Shown here piece after piece: positions 1 through 8,968 of a stretch of 64,000 nucleotides of DNA. Below the pieces are notes generated by a model. It made no database searches, had not been told where the DNA came from, and saw nothing but the letters and a program-made list of their open reading frames with translations. The position numbers and the translations under genes are program-made. Each line of letters opens with the position of its first letter. Positions within the stretch are counted from its first letter, which is position 1. The stretch lies in contig NZ_CP028083.1 of the NCBI RefSeq assembly GCF_005491425.1, positions 3,440,001 through 3,504,000 of the forward strand, read 5' to 3'. This DNA comes from Lysinibacillus sp. SGAir0095 (GTDB lineage Bacteria > Bacillota > Bacilli > Bacillales_A > Planococcaceae).

Positions 1-16
1 CCATAATAATCCTCCT
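1..16 (-). CDS. Start codon and RBS of a gene leaving the left edge
   Basis: Read on the minus strand, AGGAGG is followed six bases later by ATG at positions 4-2, so a gene begins here and runs off the window. Only the start codon is visible. It is divergent from ygzB, with about 200 AT-rich bases between them. Nothing can be said about the product. Confidence 0.5.
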
Positions 17-218
17 AATACAATTACATTATTTTGTTTTTCGACATCCATAAAAAGAATCCTTCTTATTTTCTATTTGCTAATAAAGAACTTATATTGA
101 AAGTAAAAGTTCCAACTTATATTTTATGTATCTATTCTTAAAAATTTCTATGCTTTCTTATCCTCATATGAAAAAGTTCTATGTTATAGTAGAATCTAGA
201 TTGGGAGGCTAAAGAATT

Positions 219-566
219 ATGGCAAAGACATATAAAAATAAAATAAATAAGATTCGCTCATTTGCCCTATCACTAATTTTCATCGGTTTTGTAATAATGT
301 ACGGGGCAATTTTCTTCCGCGAAAATCAAATATTGGTTATCATCTTCATGACATTAGGGTTATTATGCATTATTGGCAGTACGGCAGTATATGGTTGGAT
401 CGGTTTACTTTCAACTAGAGCTGTACAAGTAGTATGCCCGAATTGCAATAGACATACCAAGGTACTAGGACGAGTTGATATGTGTATGTATTGTAATGAA
501 CCACTTACACTAGATCCTACATTAGAAGGCAAAGAATTCAATCAAGATTACAATAAGAAAAATTAA
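219..566 (+). CDS. ygzB: YgzB, UPF0295 membrane protein
   Basis: A 115-residue protein of unknown function, recognised as the YgzB/UPF0295 family. It has two hydrophobic membrane segments (about residues 15-33 and 38-64). A small C-terminal zinc-ribbon-like part follows, with CPNC at 73-76 and CMYC at 89-92, so it probably binds a metal on one face of the membrane. The RBS GGGAGG lies about 10 bases before ATG. As in B. subtilis it is next to perR, here convergent with it, and a hairpin terminator follows directly. No function is established for the family. Confidence 0.9.
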   Translation: MAKTYKNKINKIRSFALSLIFIGFVIMYGAIFFRENQILVIIFMTLGLLCIIGSTAVYGWIGLLSTRAVQVVCPNCNRHTKVLGRVDMCMYCNEPLTLDPTLEGKEFNQDYNKKN

Positions 567-573
567 CACTTTA

Positions 574-602
574 GTCGACTCCTAAGCAGAGTCGGCTTTT
601 TT
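574..602 (+). terminator. Rho-independent terminator of ygzB
   Basis: The stem CGACTC/GAGTCG, extended by G-C and T-G pairs, is followed by a T run. It sits 8 bases after the ygzB stop codon. Confidence 0.8.
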
Positions 603-703
603 AATTTGCTGCTTCTTGCCAAATCATGATGTTAAGGGTTTTCATCCACGCAAGCTTTGTAAAAAAAAACCTAGCAACATACCGTTACTAGGCTTAAGCG
701 TGA

Positions 704-1150
704 CTACAATACTTGTTTACCGGCATTTTCAAGACATTCTTGACAAGTACCATATAATTCTAGACGATGTGAATGTACCTTATAGCCTGTTACATGCGAT
801 GCAAATTGTTCCACTTCGTTTAAACCTGGATAATGGAAATCCACAATCTTTCCACAGGACTCACAAATCATGTGATAATGGTCATTTGTAACGAAATCAA
901 ATCGACTTGCTGCATCTCCATATGTTAGTTCCTTCACTAAACCTGATTCACGGAAAACGCGTAGGTTATTGTAAACAGTTGCTACACTCATATTGGGAAA
1001 CTTACCTTCAAGAGCTTTATATATTTCATCTGCAGTTGGATGTGTCATTGATTCAATTAAATATTCCAAAATAGCATGACGCTGCGGAGTAATTCTTACA
1101 CCAGTTGTCTTTAACGTGTCTAGGGCATCTTTTAAATGCATTTCAGACAT
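704..1150 (-). CDS. perR: Peroxide-responsive repressor PerR (Fur family)
   Basis: Fe/Mn-dependent repressor of the peroxide regulon. Metal-catalysed oxidation of a ligand His releases it from DNA. All regulatory metal ligands known for B. subtilis PerR are present with the same numbering if translation starts at the second ATG (1150): H37, D85, H91, H93 and D104. The structural zinc site is CESC plus CQEC near the C-terminus. That start also gives a 7-base spacing from GAGGTG, while the upstream ATG (1156) is one base from the RBS. The protein is 148 residues, the usual length. A near-perfect PerR box lies about 35 bases upstream, which implies autoregulation. A second perfect box precedes the pfeT-like ATPase at 40.1 kb. 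Confidence 0.95.
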   Translation of the reverse strand: MSEMHLKDALDTLKTTGVRITPQRHAILEYLIESMTHPTADEIYKALEGKFPNMSVATVYNNLRVFRESGLVKELTYGDAASRFDFVTNDHYHMICESCGKIVDFHYPGLNEVEQFASHVTGYKVHSHRLELYGTCQECLENAGKQVL

Positions 1151-1182
1151 CGCCATGCACCTCTTTCTAAATAATTCTTAGT

Positions 1183-1197
1183 TTATAATAGTTATAA
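1183..1197. promoter_or_regulatory. PerR box upstream of perR
   Basis: TTATAATAGTTATAA matches the 7-1-7 PerR consensus TTATAATnATTATAA at 14 of 15 positions. It lies just upstream of perR, as expected for autoregulation. Confidence 0.8.
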
Positions 1198-1364
1198 TTA
1201 GTGTACTCAAATTATCGATTTGAGTCAACAAATCTCTACCTTCTACTATTAGTTTAGCGTGTTTGATAATAAAAAAATACCATTATTAATTATTTATTAT
1301 TATAAACATAAGAAATATTCAGTATATGAGCCATGCTGCGTCCTTCAATACAAATATTTTATTC

Positions 1365-2312
1365 TCAATAACCACGTAAAATATCCATTTTATTCTCAAT
1401 GCCAGTCTCACCATTTAGATATTTCTTCAGGCTTGGGATAAATATTTCAAAACTTCTCTCCAAATAACGAGAAGAGTGGCTTGAGCAATGAGGGGAAATC
1501 GTTATATTATCCAATTCCCAAAGCCTGCTATTAAGCGGAAGCGGCTCTTCCTCAAAAACATCTAGGACCGCATGCAGAATTTGATTCTCTTCAAGTGCAC
1601 GAACAAGTACATCTGTACTCACTAGATTTCCTCTGCCAAAATTCAGAAAGATTGCATTATCCCTCATTAATTGGAAATGCTCGTATTTTATTAGATGCTC
1701 CGTTTCATCAGTGCTTGGCAAAACCGAAATAACGATATCTGCTTTCGGCAAGTGTTCTGCTAAATCATCTATACGATAGGTTTCATTCATATAATCTGCA
1801 GGATTTCCACTTCGATTGCAGCCGATTGTGTAAACTTCAAAAGCCTGTAACAGTCTTCCAATTTCACCACCTATTGCCCCCGGACCAATGATTAATGCCG
1901 TACTTCCATTTAGTTCTGTTGGGCGACCGCCTCTTTTATCCCAAACTTTATTTCTTTGGTTTTGATATATTGTTGGTAAAATTCGTTTTATGGACAAGAT
2001 ATGTGCCAGAATCGATTCCGTCATCGGCTTTTTATGAATTCCTCGAACATTTGATACGAGGATATTTCGTTCGGCAATTGCATTTTTAGGCATTTTTTCA
2101 ACACCTGCGGAAGCCACGAAGATCCATTTTAGGTTTTGAGCTTTAGCGATATCTTCTTCCGATAAATCTTCACCATATGTAACAATTACTTCTGCTGATT
2201 CTAAATCCTCCACAACTATTCCCTTACGAAACGCAAACTCGATTTCAGGAAATTCATCAACTAATTGTTTTTGTAAATCGGGCCTTGAATCAAATGTAAA
2301 ATATACTTTCAT
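1365..2312 (-). CDS. D-2-hydroxyacid dehydrogenase (NAD-binding)
   Basis: A 315-residue member of the D-isomer-specific 2-hydroxyacid dehydrogenase family, which reduces 2-keto acids such as glyoxylate, hydroxypyruvate or branched keto acids with NAD(P)H. The Rossmann motif GPGAIGGEIG begins near residue 143. The catalytic triad is recognisable: Arg in FGRGN (about 227), Glu in DVFEEEP (about 256) and His in SPHCSSHS (275). The substrate cannot be read from the sequence, and GhrA-like or phosphoglycerate dehydrogenase-like names would be guesses. A good RBS (GGAGGGG) precedes ATG. It is transcribed in the same direction as bcp upstream, with a 35-base gap, so the two may be cotranscribed. Confidence 0.85.
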   Translation of the reverse strand: MKVYFTFDSRPDLQKQLVDEFPEIEFAFRKGIVVEDLESAEVIVTYGEDLSEEDIAKAQNLKWIFVASAGVEKMPKNAIAERNILVSNVRGIHKKPMTESILAHILSIKRILPTIYQNQRNKVWDKRGGRPTELNGSTALIIGPGAIGGEIGRLLQAFEVYTIGCNRSGNPADYMNETYRIDDLAEHLPKADIVISVLPSTDETEHLIKYEHFQLMRDNAIFLNFGRGNLVSTDVLVRALEENQILHAVLDVFEEEPLPLNSRLWELDNITISPHCSSHSSRYLERSFEIFIPSLKKYLNGETGIENKMDILRGY

Positions 2313-2347
2313 CGCTCTTTCCCCTCCACTATGAAAACTTGCTATAT

Positions 2348-2806
2348 TTAACGTAAACTTTCTAAAACTTCTTCAATATGATTTTTCACTTTTACTTTAC
2401 GCCATTCTTTTTCAATAATTCCCTCTTCATTAATAAGGAAAGTCGAGCGTTCGATTCCCATAAATTCGCGACCATACATTTTTTTCAATACCCAAACACC
2501 GTATTTTTCGGCTACCTCGTGATGTTCGTCAACTAGTAACGAAAAAGGCAGGCCGTACTTTTCTATAAATTTTGTATGCTTATTTGCTTCATCACCACTG
2601 ACGCCAAGTATCACCGTATTTAAATTAGAAAACTCTTCATGGTGATCACGAAAATCGCATGCTTCTGTTGTACAACCCGGTGTCATATCCTTCGGGTAAA
2701 AATAGAGTACAACCTTTTTACCTCTATAATCTTTTAAAGATACTTTCTCTTCTTTTTCATTTAATAATATAAAATCTGGTGCTTCCATATTGACTAACGA
2801 ATCCAT
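2348..2806 (-). CDS. bcp: Thiol peroxidase / peroxiredoxin Bcp
   Basis: Reduces hydrogen peroxide and organic hydroperoxides in the cytoplasm using thioredoxin-type electrons. It has the thioredoxin fold of the Bcp/PrxQ class: peroxidatic Cys45 in the motif PGCTTEAC with the resolving Cys50 five residues later. I chose the ATG at 2806, giving 152 residues, because GGAGGGAG sits directly upstream of it. The longer reading frame would start inside or before that RBS. The position between perR and hemL is the same as ygaF in B. subtilis and fits a role in peroxide defence. No PerR box is seen upstream. Confidence 0.93.
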   Translation of the reverse strand: MDSLVNMEAPDFILLNEKEEKVSLKDYRGKKVVLYFYPKDMTPGCTTEACDFRDHHEEFSNLNTVILGVSGDEANKHTKFIEKYGLPFSLLVDEHHEVAEKYGVWVLKKMYGREFMGIERSTFLINEEGIIEKEWRKVKVKNHIEEVLESLR

Positions 2807-2922
2807 AGATCTCCCTCCCTTCTCTCTATCGTACAAAAGAAGGGTACGAGTTTCAAATTCTTTGGCATTCGCTTTCGAATAGGTCTACAATAAGATGTGA
2901 AATCAATGAGGAGGCTTTACAA

Positions 2923-4212
2923 ATGAATCATACTAAATCTGAAGAAATCCAAATACAGGCTTTAGAGCATATCGTTGGTGGAGTAAACAGTCCATCACGT
3001 TCGTATAAAGCAGTTGGCGGTGGTGCACCTGTTGTCATGGCAAAAGGAAAAGGTCAGTACTTTTGGGATGTAGACGGTAACCGCTACATTGACTACTTAG
3101 CTGCTTACGGTCCAATTATTACAGGATTTGGTCATCCACATATCGCAAAAGCAATCGCTCACGCTGCGGAAACAGGTGTTTTATACGGAACTCCTACTGA
3201 GCATGAAGTAAAATTCGCCAAAATGTTAAAAGACGCAATTCCTTCTTTAGATAAAGTGCGTTTCACAAACTCAGGTACAGAAGCAGTAATGACGACAGTA
3301 CGTGTTGCCCGTGCTTATACGGGACGTACTAAAATCATTAAATTTGCTGGATGCTACCATGGACATTTTGACCAAGTACTAGTTGCTGCCGGTTCCGGTC
3401 CTGCTACACTAGGCTCTCCAGATTCAGCAGGTGTGCCTGTTGCTGTAGCTACTGAAGTAATTACAGTGCCGTTTAATAATAAAGAAGAATTCCAATTAGC
3501 GATGGATAAATGGGGCGATGAGGTTGCAGCAATTCTAATCGAGCCAATCGTAGGAAACTTTGGTATAGTTGAGCCTCAACCAGGATTCTTAGAGTTCGTT
3601 CATGCGACAGCAAAAGAAAAAGGTGCACTAACAATCCATGATGAAGTTATTACCGCTTTCCGATTCCATTATGGTGCTGCGCAGGATTTACTTGGCTTAA
3701 CGCCTGATCTTACAGCTATGGGTAAAATTATTGGTGGTGGATTGCCAATCGGTGCTTATGGTGGTCGTAAAGAAATTATGGAAACTGTTGCACCACTTGG
3801 ACCTGCATACCAAGCTGGAACAATGGCTGGAAACCCAGCGTCGATGCTTGCAGGAATCGCATGTCTTGAAGTGTTAAAACAACCTGGTGTTTACGAAGAG
3901 ATGGATCGACTAGGTGCCCTACTCGAAAAAGGCATTTTAGAAGCTGCAGAAAAACACGGTGTACCAATTACTCTCAATCGCTTAAAAGGGGCATTAACTC
4001 TGTACTTTACAAATGTAAAAGTTGAAAACTACGAGCAAGCCGAAAACTCTGATGGTGAAATGTTCGGTCGCTTCTTCAAATTAATGCTTTCAAAAGGAGT
4101 AAATCTTGCTCCTTCTAAATATGAAGCATGGTTCTTAACAACTGAACACAAAGAAGAAGATATTGTCGAAACAATTGCAGCCGTAGATTATGCATTTTCA
4201 CAATTAATATAA
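2923..4212 (+). CDS. hemL: Glutamate-1-semialdehyde 2,1-aminomutase
   Basis: PLP enzyme that converts glutamate-1-semialdehyde to 5-aminolevulinate, the committed step of C5-pathway haem synthesis. At 429 residues it has the normal length. The PLP lysine is K268 in the motif AMGKIIGGG. The phosphate-binding NSGTEA motif is near residue 120, and a GCYHGH motif follows near 145. The RBS GAGGAGG precedes ATG. This is the gsaB-type paralogue that lies beside bcp and ygaE in Bacillus, separate from the main hemAXCDBL operon, so a second copy may exist elsewhere in the genome. Confidence 0.95.
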   Translation: MNHTKSEEIQIQALEHIVGGVNSPSRSYKAVGGGAPVVMAKGKGQYFWDVDGNRYIDYLAAYGPIITGFGHPHIAKAIAHAAETGVLYGTPTEHEVKFAKMLKDAIPSLDKVRFTNSGTEAVMTTVRVARAYTGRTKIIKFAGCYHGHFDQVLVAAGSGPATLGSPDSAGVPVAVATEVITVPFNNKEEFQLAMDKWGDEVAAILIEPIVGNFGIVEPQPGFLEFVHATAKEKGALTIHDEVITAFRFHYGAAQDLLGLTPDLTAMGKIIGGGLPIGAYGGRKEIMETVAPLGPAYQAGTMAGNPASMLAGIACLEVLKQPGVYEEMDRLGALLEKGILEAAEKHGVPITLNRLKGALTLYFTNVKVENYEQAENSDGEMFGRFFKLMLSKGVNLAPSKYEAWFLTTEHKEEDIVETIAAVDYAFSQLI

Positions 4213-4332
4213 AAAAGATTACAAAACTTTACTAATATTTTTAATTCAATATCTATACACTAAACTAGTTGACCCAGGTGAGAAAATTAGGTAAAGTAAT
4301 GTGATTTCCTCACGTTTCTGAGGGGTAAAGTA

Positions 4333-5448
4333 TTGAAAAAAGAGAGGGCGTATTTTCACATGCAATTAGGTGCCCGTGTATTAAAGACAGGTGTAGCCAT
4401 TGTATTTGCACTTTTTCTGGCAGAATTACTAAACTTACCTTCACCTGTTTTCGCTGGGATTGCGGCTATTTTTGCCATTCAACCATCTATTTACCGTTCT
4501 TACTTGTCCATCCTTGAACAAATTCAAGGAAATCTAATCGGTGCTACTGTGGCCGTATTATTTGGGTTGGTTTTTGGTCATCATATTGTTGCAATAGGGA
4601 TTGCAGCCATCATAGTGATTGGATTGATGAGAAGGTTCAAGCTGGATAGTTCGATATCTTTAGCACTTGTTACCGTAGTAGCTATTATGATATTTGAAGG
4701 GGATGACTTCCTACAATTTGGTGTCGTCCGATTTGCAACGGTCATGGTAGGGGTTTTTGCAGCATTTGTCGTGAATTTAGTATTTCTTCCACCACGATAT
4801 GAAATTAAATTATTCACAATGATTGACTCATTGCAGGATGACATTATTCGCTGGACTCGACTTGCAGCAAGACAAGCATCTGAACATACATCCACAAAAG
4901 CTGCACTAAATAAATTTCAGGGACGTCTTAGTGATGTTGAAAAAATGTATGACTTCTATAAAGAAGAACGACATTACTCCAAGAAAAAAAGATTTGTCCA
5001 AGCTCGTAAACTCGTCGTATATCGTCAAATGATTACTACAACGAAAAAAAGTTTAGAGCTCTTGCATCGTTTGCATAAGCATGAAAATGAAATCGCAAAT
5101 TTACCTGGCCAATTCCGTGCAATGGTACAGGAACGTCTGGACTTCCTACTCACTTTCCATGAACAATTACTGTTAAAGTTTACTGGAAAGTTAAAACCGG
5201 AGCATTCAAAATGGGTTGATGAACAAGACAAAAAATATGTTGATGTAATGGAACAGCTTATACAACAAATCGCCTTCGAACAAAAGCGTGAAGGTGAAGA
5301 GGAATTCTCAAGTTACCATCTGTTTTACATTTTCTCTCGTCTTTTGGATTACGAGGAAAACTTAGAGCATTTAGATACTTTAATCGTTTCCTATAGAAGC
5401 TACCACAGTGAAGAAAAAAACTCCGATTTAGAGCAAAGCTTTTATTAA
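4333..5448 (+). CDS. ygaE: YgaE, FUSC/aromatic acid exporter family membrane protein
   Basis: A 371-residue member of UPF0421 (YgaE). Five to six hydrophobic segments fill the first 155 residues (DUF939/FUSC-like domain). A long charged, mostly helical cytoplasmic part (about 160-371) follows. Related families export aromatic acids, but the substrate of YgaE is not established. The start is TTG at 4333 with GAGGGG seven bases upstream. An ATG at 4360 is an alternative. A strong terminator follows directly. Synteny with B. subtilis (gsaB-ygaE) supports the name. Confidence 0.88.
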   Translation: MKKERAYFHMQLGARVLKTGVAIVFALFLAELLNLPSPVFAGIAAIFAIQPSIYRSYLSILEQIQGNLIGATVAVLFGLVFGHHIVAIGIAAIIVIGLMRRFKLDSSISLALVTVVAIMIFEGDDFLQFGVVRFATVMVGVFAAFVVNLVFLPPRYEIKLFTMIDSLQDDIIRWTRLAARQASEHTSTKAALNKFQGRLSDVEKMYDFYKEERHYSKKKRFVQARKLVVYRQMITTTKKSLELLHRLHKHENEIANLPGQFRAMVQERLDFLLTFHEQLLLKFTGKLKPEHSKWVDEQDKKYVDVMEQLIQQIAFEQKREGEEEFSSYHLFYIFSRLLDYEENLEHLDTLIVSYRSYHSEEKNSDLEQSFY

Positions 5449-5451
5449 ACT

Positions 5452-5487
5452 AACTCCCCATGAAGTAACATCATGGGGAGTTTTTTA
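5452..5487 (+). terminator. Terminator after ygaE
   Basis: The stem AACTCCCCATGA pairs with TCATGGGGAGTT across a 7-base loop and is followed by a T run. The left flank is A-rich, so it probably also ends the convergent Crp-family gene. Confidence 0.85.
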
Positions 5488-5491
5488 TTTT

Positions 5492-6091
5492 CTAAAGCTT
5501 ATCGATATCTACCAATTGTATAAAACCACGATCATATTGAATGATGCCTTCCTTTTTCCACTTATTTAAATAGGTCGTTACCTTTTGTCGGCTACACCCA
5601 ACCATATAAGAAATTTCTTCATGTGTTAGCGGGATATTTATAGTAGCAATCCCATTTTCCATATTAGCAAGTTTTATCAAAAACCAGCTAATTCTTTCAG
5701 GTACTGTCATTTTTGAATGGATATAAACGAATTGCTTAGCTTCAGCAAGTTGCCTAACTAATGAATAAAACACAGCACTTTCAACAGCAGGAAGATTTTC
5801 TATATGTTTTAATAATACTTCTATCGGGAATGCGAGAAGTGTGGAATCTTTTAATGCAACTGAATACTGAGTATGCTCTAAATGATTATTTAATCGATCC
5901 AAAAAACCAAACAATTCCCCATCTTGTAGTAGTGCGATTGTGACGGGATGGCCATCATCTCCATCTTCAGCTAACTTAACTAGTCCCTGTTTCAGGAAAT
6001 AGACAGTATTGATGGCATCTCCTGTTTTATAAATCATCTGTCCTTTTTTCACATTTATCTTTTTGCTAAAATGTTCAAGTTCTATAAACAT
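5492..6091 (-). CDS. Crp/Fnr-family transcriptional regulator
   Basis: A 199-residue regulator with an N-terminal cyclic-nucleotide-binding-type beta barrel (about 10-120) and a C-terminal HTH_Crp domain whose recognition helix is around HEEISYMVGCSRQKVTTY (about 160-178). It lacks the Cys cluster of an iron-sulfur Fnr. The ATG at 6091 has AAGGGGGG upstream; the open frame reaches further but has no RBS there. It is divergent, with a 155-base gap, from the sulfonate-type ABC operon and cysK. Crp-family proteins control sulfur assimilation in some bacteria, so this is a plausible local regulator of sulfur import, by context only. Confidence 0.85.
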   Translation of the reverse strand: MFIELEHFSKKINVKKGQMIYKTGDAINTVYFLKQGLVKLAEDGDDGHPVTIALLQDGELFGFLDRLNNHLEHTQYSVALKDSTLLAFPIEVLLKHIENLPAVESAVFYSLVRQLAEAKQFVYIHSKMTVPERISWFLIKLANMENGIATINIPLTHEEISYMVGCSRQKVTTYLNKWKKEGIIQYDRGFIQLVDIDKL

Positions 6092-6246
6092 AGAAATCCC
6101 CCCTTCTTCCTTACTAATGTTTATTATAATAATTATTCTGAATTTTTGTAACAAAAGTGACAGAAAGATTAAAATACAAAACATAAAATTGAAACTAATT
6201 AAATCTTAGTATATTAATATGTTTTATTGGAATGGAGGGTTTAATA

Positions 6247-7098
6247 ATGACGGAACAACATATTATTCTTCAAAATGTTCATAAAGAGTTCCAGAGAAAA
6301 GATTACACTCCTACAATCGCGTTAGATGATGTTTCCCTAACGATTAAAAAGGGAGAATTTGTTTCCTTATTGGGCCCATCCGGTTGTGGTAAATCCACAC
6401 TTTTAAATATAGTGGCAGGACTGGAAAAAGAATCTTCTGGTAGCCTACTAGTTAATGATAAACCTATTAAAGGACCAGGGAACGATAGAATAGTTGTCTT
6501 CCAGGAATCCGGATTATTCCCTTGGATGAGTGTTTTGGACAATGTTATGTACGGTCTTCTTATAAAAAAAGTACCTAAAGAAGAAGCAAAAAGTCGTGCA
6601 CTTGATTGGCTGCAAAAGGTTCACCTTGGAAAATTCGCTCATGCCATGCCCCATGAATTATCGGGTGGGATGAAACAACGCGTTGCCATTGCCCGAGCAT
6701 TAGTAACAGATCCAGAGATCCTTTTAATGGATGAACCATTTGCTGCATTAGATGAACAGACTCGAATGGTATTACATAAGGAGCTTGAGAAGCTTTGGCG
6801 CGAAACAGGAAAAACAATCATTTTTGTAACTCATAATATTCGTGAAGCTGTTGTCTTATCAGATCGAATTGTATTAATGAAAACACGTCCTGGAGGAATA
6901 AAAAACATCTTCCCGGTGCAGGCAGCCCGCCCCAGAAGTTCTTCAGACAGCATTTTAATACATTTAGAGAATCGAATACTAACAGAGCTTGAACAAGAAA
7001 TGGAAAAAGTGCTGAAGGAGGAATTAGGTAGTGATTACGCTCTTAAGACGGACCATCTTCGTGTTGATCCTGATAACAATATGGGAAGCGATATCTAA
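6247..7098 (+). CDS. ssuB: Sulfonate/nitrate/taurine-type ABC transporter, ATPase
   Basis: Cytoplasmic ATPase subunit of an importer of the SsuB/TauB/NrtD group. Visible motifs are Walker A GPSGCGKST (about 43-51), signature LSGGMKQR, Walker B LLMDEPFAALD and the switch His in FVTHNI. The ATG at 6247 was chosen because GGAGGG lies 7-8 bases upstream; the ATG at 6232 would start on the RBS itself. The length is 283 residues. The 3' end overlaps the permease gene by 68 bases. With the permease, the lipoprotein and cysK it forms a sulfur-acquisition cluster. The symbol is by family resemblance; aliphatic sulfonate is inferred, not shown. Confidence 0.85.
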   Translation: MTEQHIILQNVHKEFQRKDYTPTIALDDVSLTIKKGEFVSLLGPSGCGKSTLLNIVAGLEKESSGSLLVNDKPIKGPGNDRIVVFQESGLFPWMSVLDNVMYGLLIKKVPKEEAKSRALDWLQKVHLGKFAHAMPHELSGGMKQRVAIARALVTDPEILLMDEPFAALDEQTRMVLHKELEKLWRETGKTIIFVTHNIREAVVLSDRIVLMKTRPGGIKNIFPVQAARPRSSSDSILIHLENRILTELEQEMEKVLKEELGSDYALKTDHLRVDPDNNMGSDI

Positions 7099-7816
7099 AT
7101 TCGAAGTCTTCCCTGCTTTTATGTGGCCGCCATTAATCATCCCTAATGACCCTGGTGGCGTTACAGTTGTAAAAACATTAGTAAACGGAATAATAAGTGG
7201 TCAATTATTAGAGGCTACAGGCTCCTCCCTTATCCGATTATTTATCGGCTTCATCGTAGCTGTCATCATCGGATTTGTACTTGGATTCTTAATTTATAAA
7301 TATAAAATTGTCGATGACACTCTTGGCTTTTTTGTAACAAGCTTACAGGCAATTCCTAATATCGTGTGGATGCCATTAGCAATTCTATGGTTTGGATTAG
7401 GTGTTGGCTCTGTTATTTTCATCGTTATTTTAGGAGCTGCCCTTTCCATTACCATTACATCAAGTACTGCTTTTAAAAGTGTTCCTCCCCTACTAATTCG
7501 TGTGGCTAGTACAATGGGGTCTTCTGGTTTCCACCTGTTTAGAACAGTCATCTTTAAATCAACCATACCCCAGCAAATTGCTGGTTTACGTTTAGCCTGG
7601 GCATTAGCTTGGCGTGCGGTTTTAGCAGGAGAGTTACTAGGTGGTAGTGGCGGACTTGGAACACTGCTTGATTTAGGTCGTTCCATCCAGGCAATGGATT
7701 TAATCTTCAGTATTATGATCATTATTGGAATTATTGGTTCCTTTATCGATAACTTTATCTTTGTAAGAATTGAACGAATTGTATTAAGAAAATGGGGTAT
7801 CCAAACTACCCACTAA
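7031..7816 (+). CDS. ssuC: Sulfonate/nitrate/taurine-type ABC transporter, permease
   Basis: A 261-residue membrane permease of the BPD_transp_1 fold with about six transmembrane helices. The cytoplasmic coupling loop carries the typical AGELLGGSGGLG stretch near residues 198-209. The start is GTG at 7031 with AAGGAGG nine bases upstream, inside the last 68 bases of the ATPase gene, so the two are translationally coupled. It pairs with the ATPase before it and the binding lipoprotein after it. The transported molecule is inferred only from the neighbouring cysK. Confidence 0.85.
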   Translation: MITLLRRTIFVLILITIWEAISKFEVFPAFMWPPLIIPNDPGGVTVVKTLVNGIISGQLLEATGSSLIRLFIGFIVAVIIGFVLGFLIYKYKIVDDTLGFFVTSLQAIPNIVWMPLAILWFGLGVGSVIFIVILGAALSITITSSTAFKSVPPLLIRVASTMGSSGFHLFRTVIFKSTIPQQIAGLRLAWALAWRAVLAGELLGGSGGLGTLLDLGRSIQAMDLIFSIMIIIGIIGSFIDNFIFVRIERIVLRKWGIQTTH

Positions 7817-7827
7817 GGAGAAGAAAA

Positions 7828-8844
7828 ATGAAAAAGAGTATATTATTTTTAACTATTTTAACACTGGTAATTTCAGTCCTGGCCGCTTGCGGAGGTGGCG
7901 AAGAATCAAATGCCGAAAAAGATTCTGCAACTGAAATTCGAATTGGCTACTTTCCAAATATGACCCATATCGCAACAATCGTTGCCCTTGAAAAAGGATT
8001 CTATACTGAACAATTTGGTGAAGGGATTACTATTTCTACTAGTACGTTCAATGATGGTTCAGCATTTATGGAAGCAATGTCAACAAACTCCATTGATATC
8101 GGTACAGTTGGTCCAACACCTGCCTTAAACACATATGTGAAAAATCCAGAGCATGAAATAATTGCTGGAGCTGTAAATGGTGGTGCTGTACTAGTTGTTG
8201 GAAAAGATTCAGGCATTAATAGTGTTGAAGATTTAAAAGGTAAAAAAGTTGCTGTACCAACATTCGGTAGTACGCAAGATGTAGGTTTAATGAAATCACT
8301 TCAAGATGCTGGGTTAACTGCCAGCTCTACTGGAAATGCCGACGTTACAACAATTAAGCAAGCTCCAGCTGATACTGCAGCATTAATGCTAAAGGGTGAA
8401 ATTGAAGCGGCTGCTACACAAGAGCCATGGGGCGTTAACATCGAAACAAATGGTAATGCGAAGCTTCTATTAGATGCATCGGAATTTGCTTGGGGTAGTG
8501 AATCTACCAATACAGTTGTTACTGCTAGAAAAGCTTTCACTTCTAATAATCCAGAACTGACGAAAAAGACATTAAAAGCTTACAACCAAGCTGTTGAATT
8601 CATCAGCGAAAATCCTGAAGAAGCAATTCAACTATTCCTTGATCACGTAAAAGAACTTACTGGTAAAGATCTATCGAAGGATGAAGTAACAAAAGCCTTT
8701 ACTCGCTTAACTCCTACGATTGATGTAAAAGAAGATATTTTAAAAGAGATGGCGACGATTTCTAAGGATGCTGGCTATATTTCTTCTGATAACATTGATG
8801 GCTTAGTAAATCTTTCTTACTTGGAAGAAGCTCTAAAAGAATAG
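7828..8844 (+). CDS. ssuA: ABC transporter substrate-binding lipoprotein (SsuA/NrtA-like)
   Basis: Captures the substrate outside the membrane and delivers it to the permease. The lipoprotein signal peptide has lipobox LAAC with the modified Cys at about residue 21. The mature part is an NMT1/SsuA-type two-lobe binding protein with motifs such as IGYFPN, IDIGTVGPTPA and VPTFGSTQD. The ATG at 7828 follows AAGGAG; the longer reading frame would run through the end of the permease gene. The length is 338 residues. Sulfonates, taurine, nitrate or pyrimidine precursors are all known ligands of this superfamily; cysK downstream favours a sulfur compound. Confidence 0.85.
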   Translation: MKKSILFLTILTLVISVLAACGGGEESNAEKDSATEIRIGYFPNMTHIATIVALEKGFYTEQFGEGITISTSTFNDGSAFMEAMSTNSIDIGTVGPTPALNTYVKNPEHEIIAGAVNGGAVLVVGKDSGINSVEDLKGKKVAVPTFGSTQDVGLMKSLQDAGLTASSTGNADVTTIKQAPADTAALMLKGEIEAAATQEPWGVNIETNGNAKLLLDASEFAWGSESTNTVVTARKAFTSNNPELTKKTLKAYNQAVEFISENPEEAIQLFLDHVKELTGKDLSKDEVTKAFTRLTPTIDVKEDILKEMATISKDAGYISSDNIDGLVNLSYLEEALKE

Positions 8845-8912
8845 GTACTAGACACATTAATGTTAGAAATTAGTCAACTTGTTGGAAAAGTTTTATAATT
8901 AACGTAAAAGCT

Positions 8913-8945
8913 AAAGCTAGGCAGTAAATTTGCCTAGCTTTTGTC
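8913..8945 (+). terminator. Terminator between the ABC operon and cysK
   Basis: An 11-bp stem (AAAGCTAGGCA with TGCCTAGCTTT) and 7-base loop, with a T-rich end. It lies within 70 bases of the ABC operon and just before the cysK start, so cysK may depend on readthrough or on a promoter in the gap. An attenuation role is possible. Confidence 0.7.
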
Positions 8946-8968
8946 AATTTACTATGAAAGGTGTTTTG

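Noticed and set aside
616-891. 91-codon plus-strand open frame near the left end
   Set aside because: It lies antisense to perR for most of its length and has no RBS; perR is certain.
6124-6138. PerR-like sequence TTATAATAATTATTC upstream of the Crp-family gene
   Set aside because: Only 12 of 14 defined positions match, and the surroundings are almost pure A/T, so a chance match is likely.
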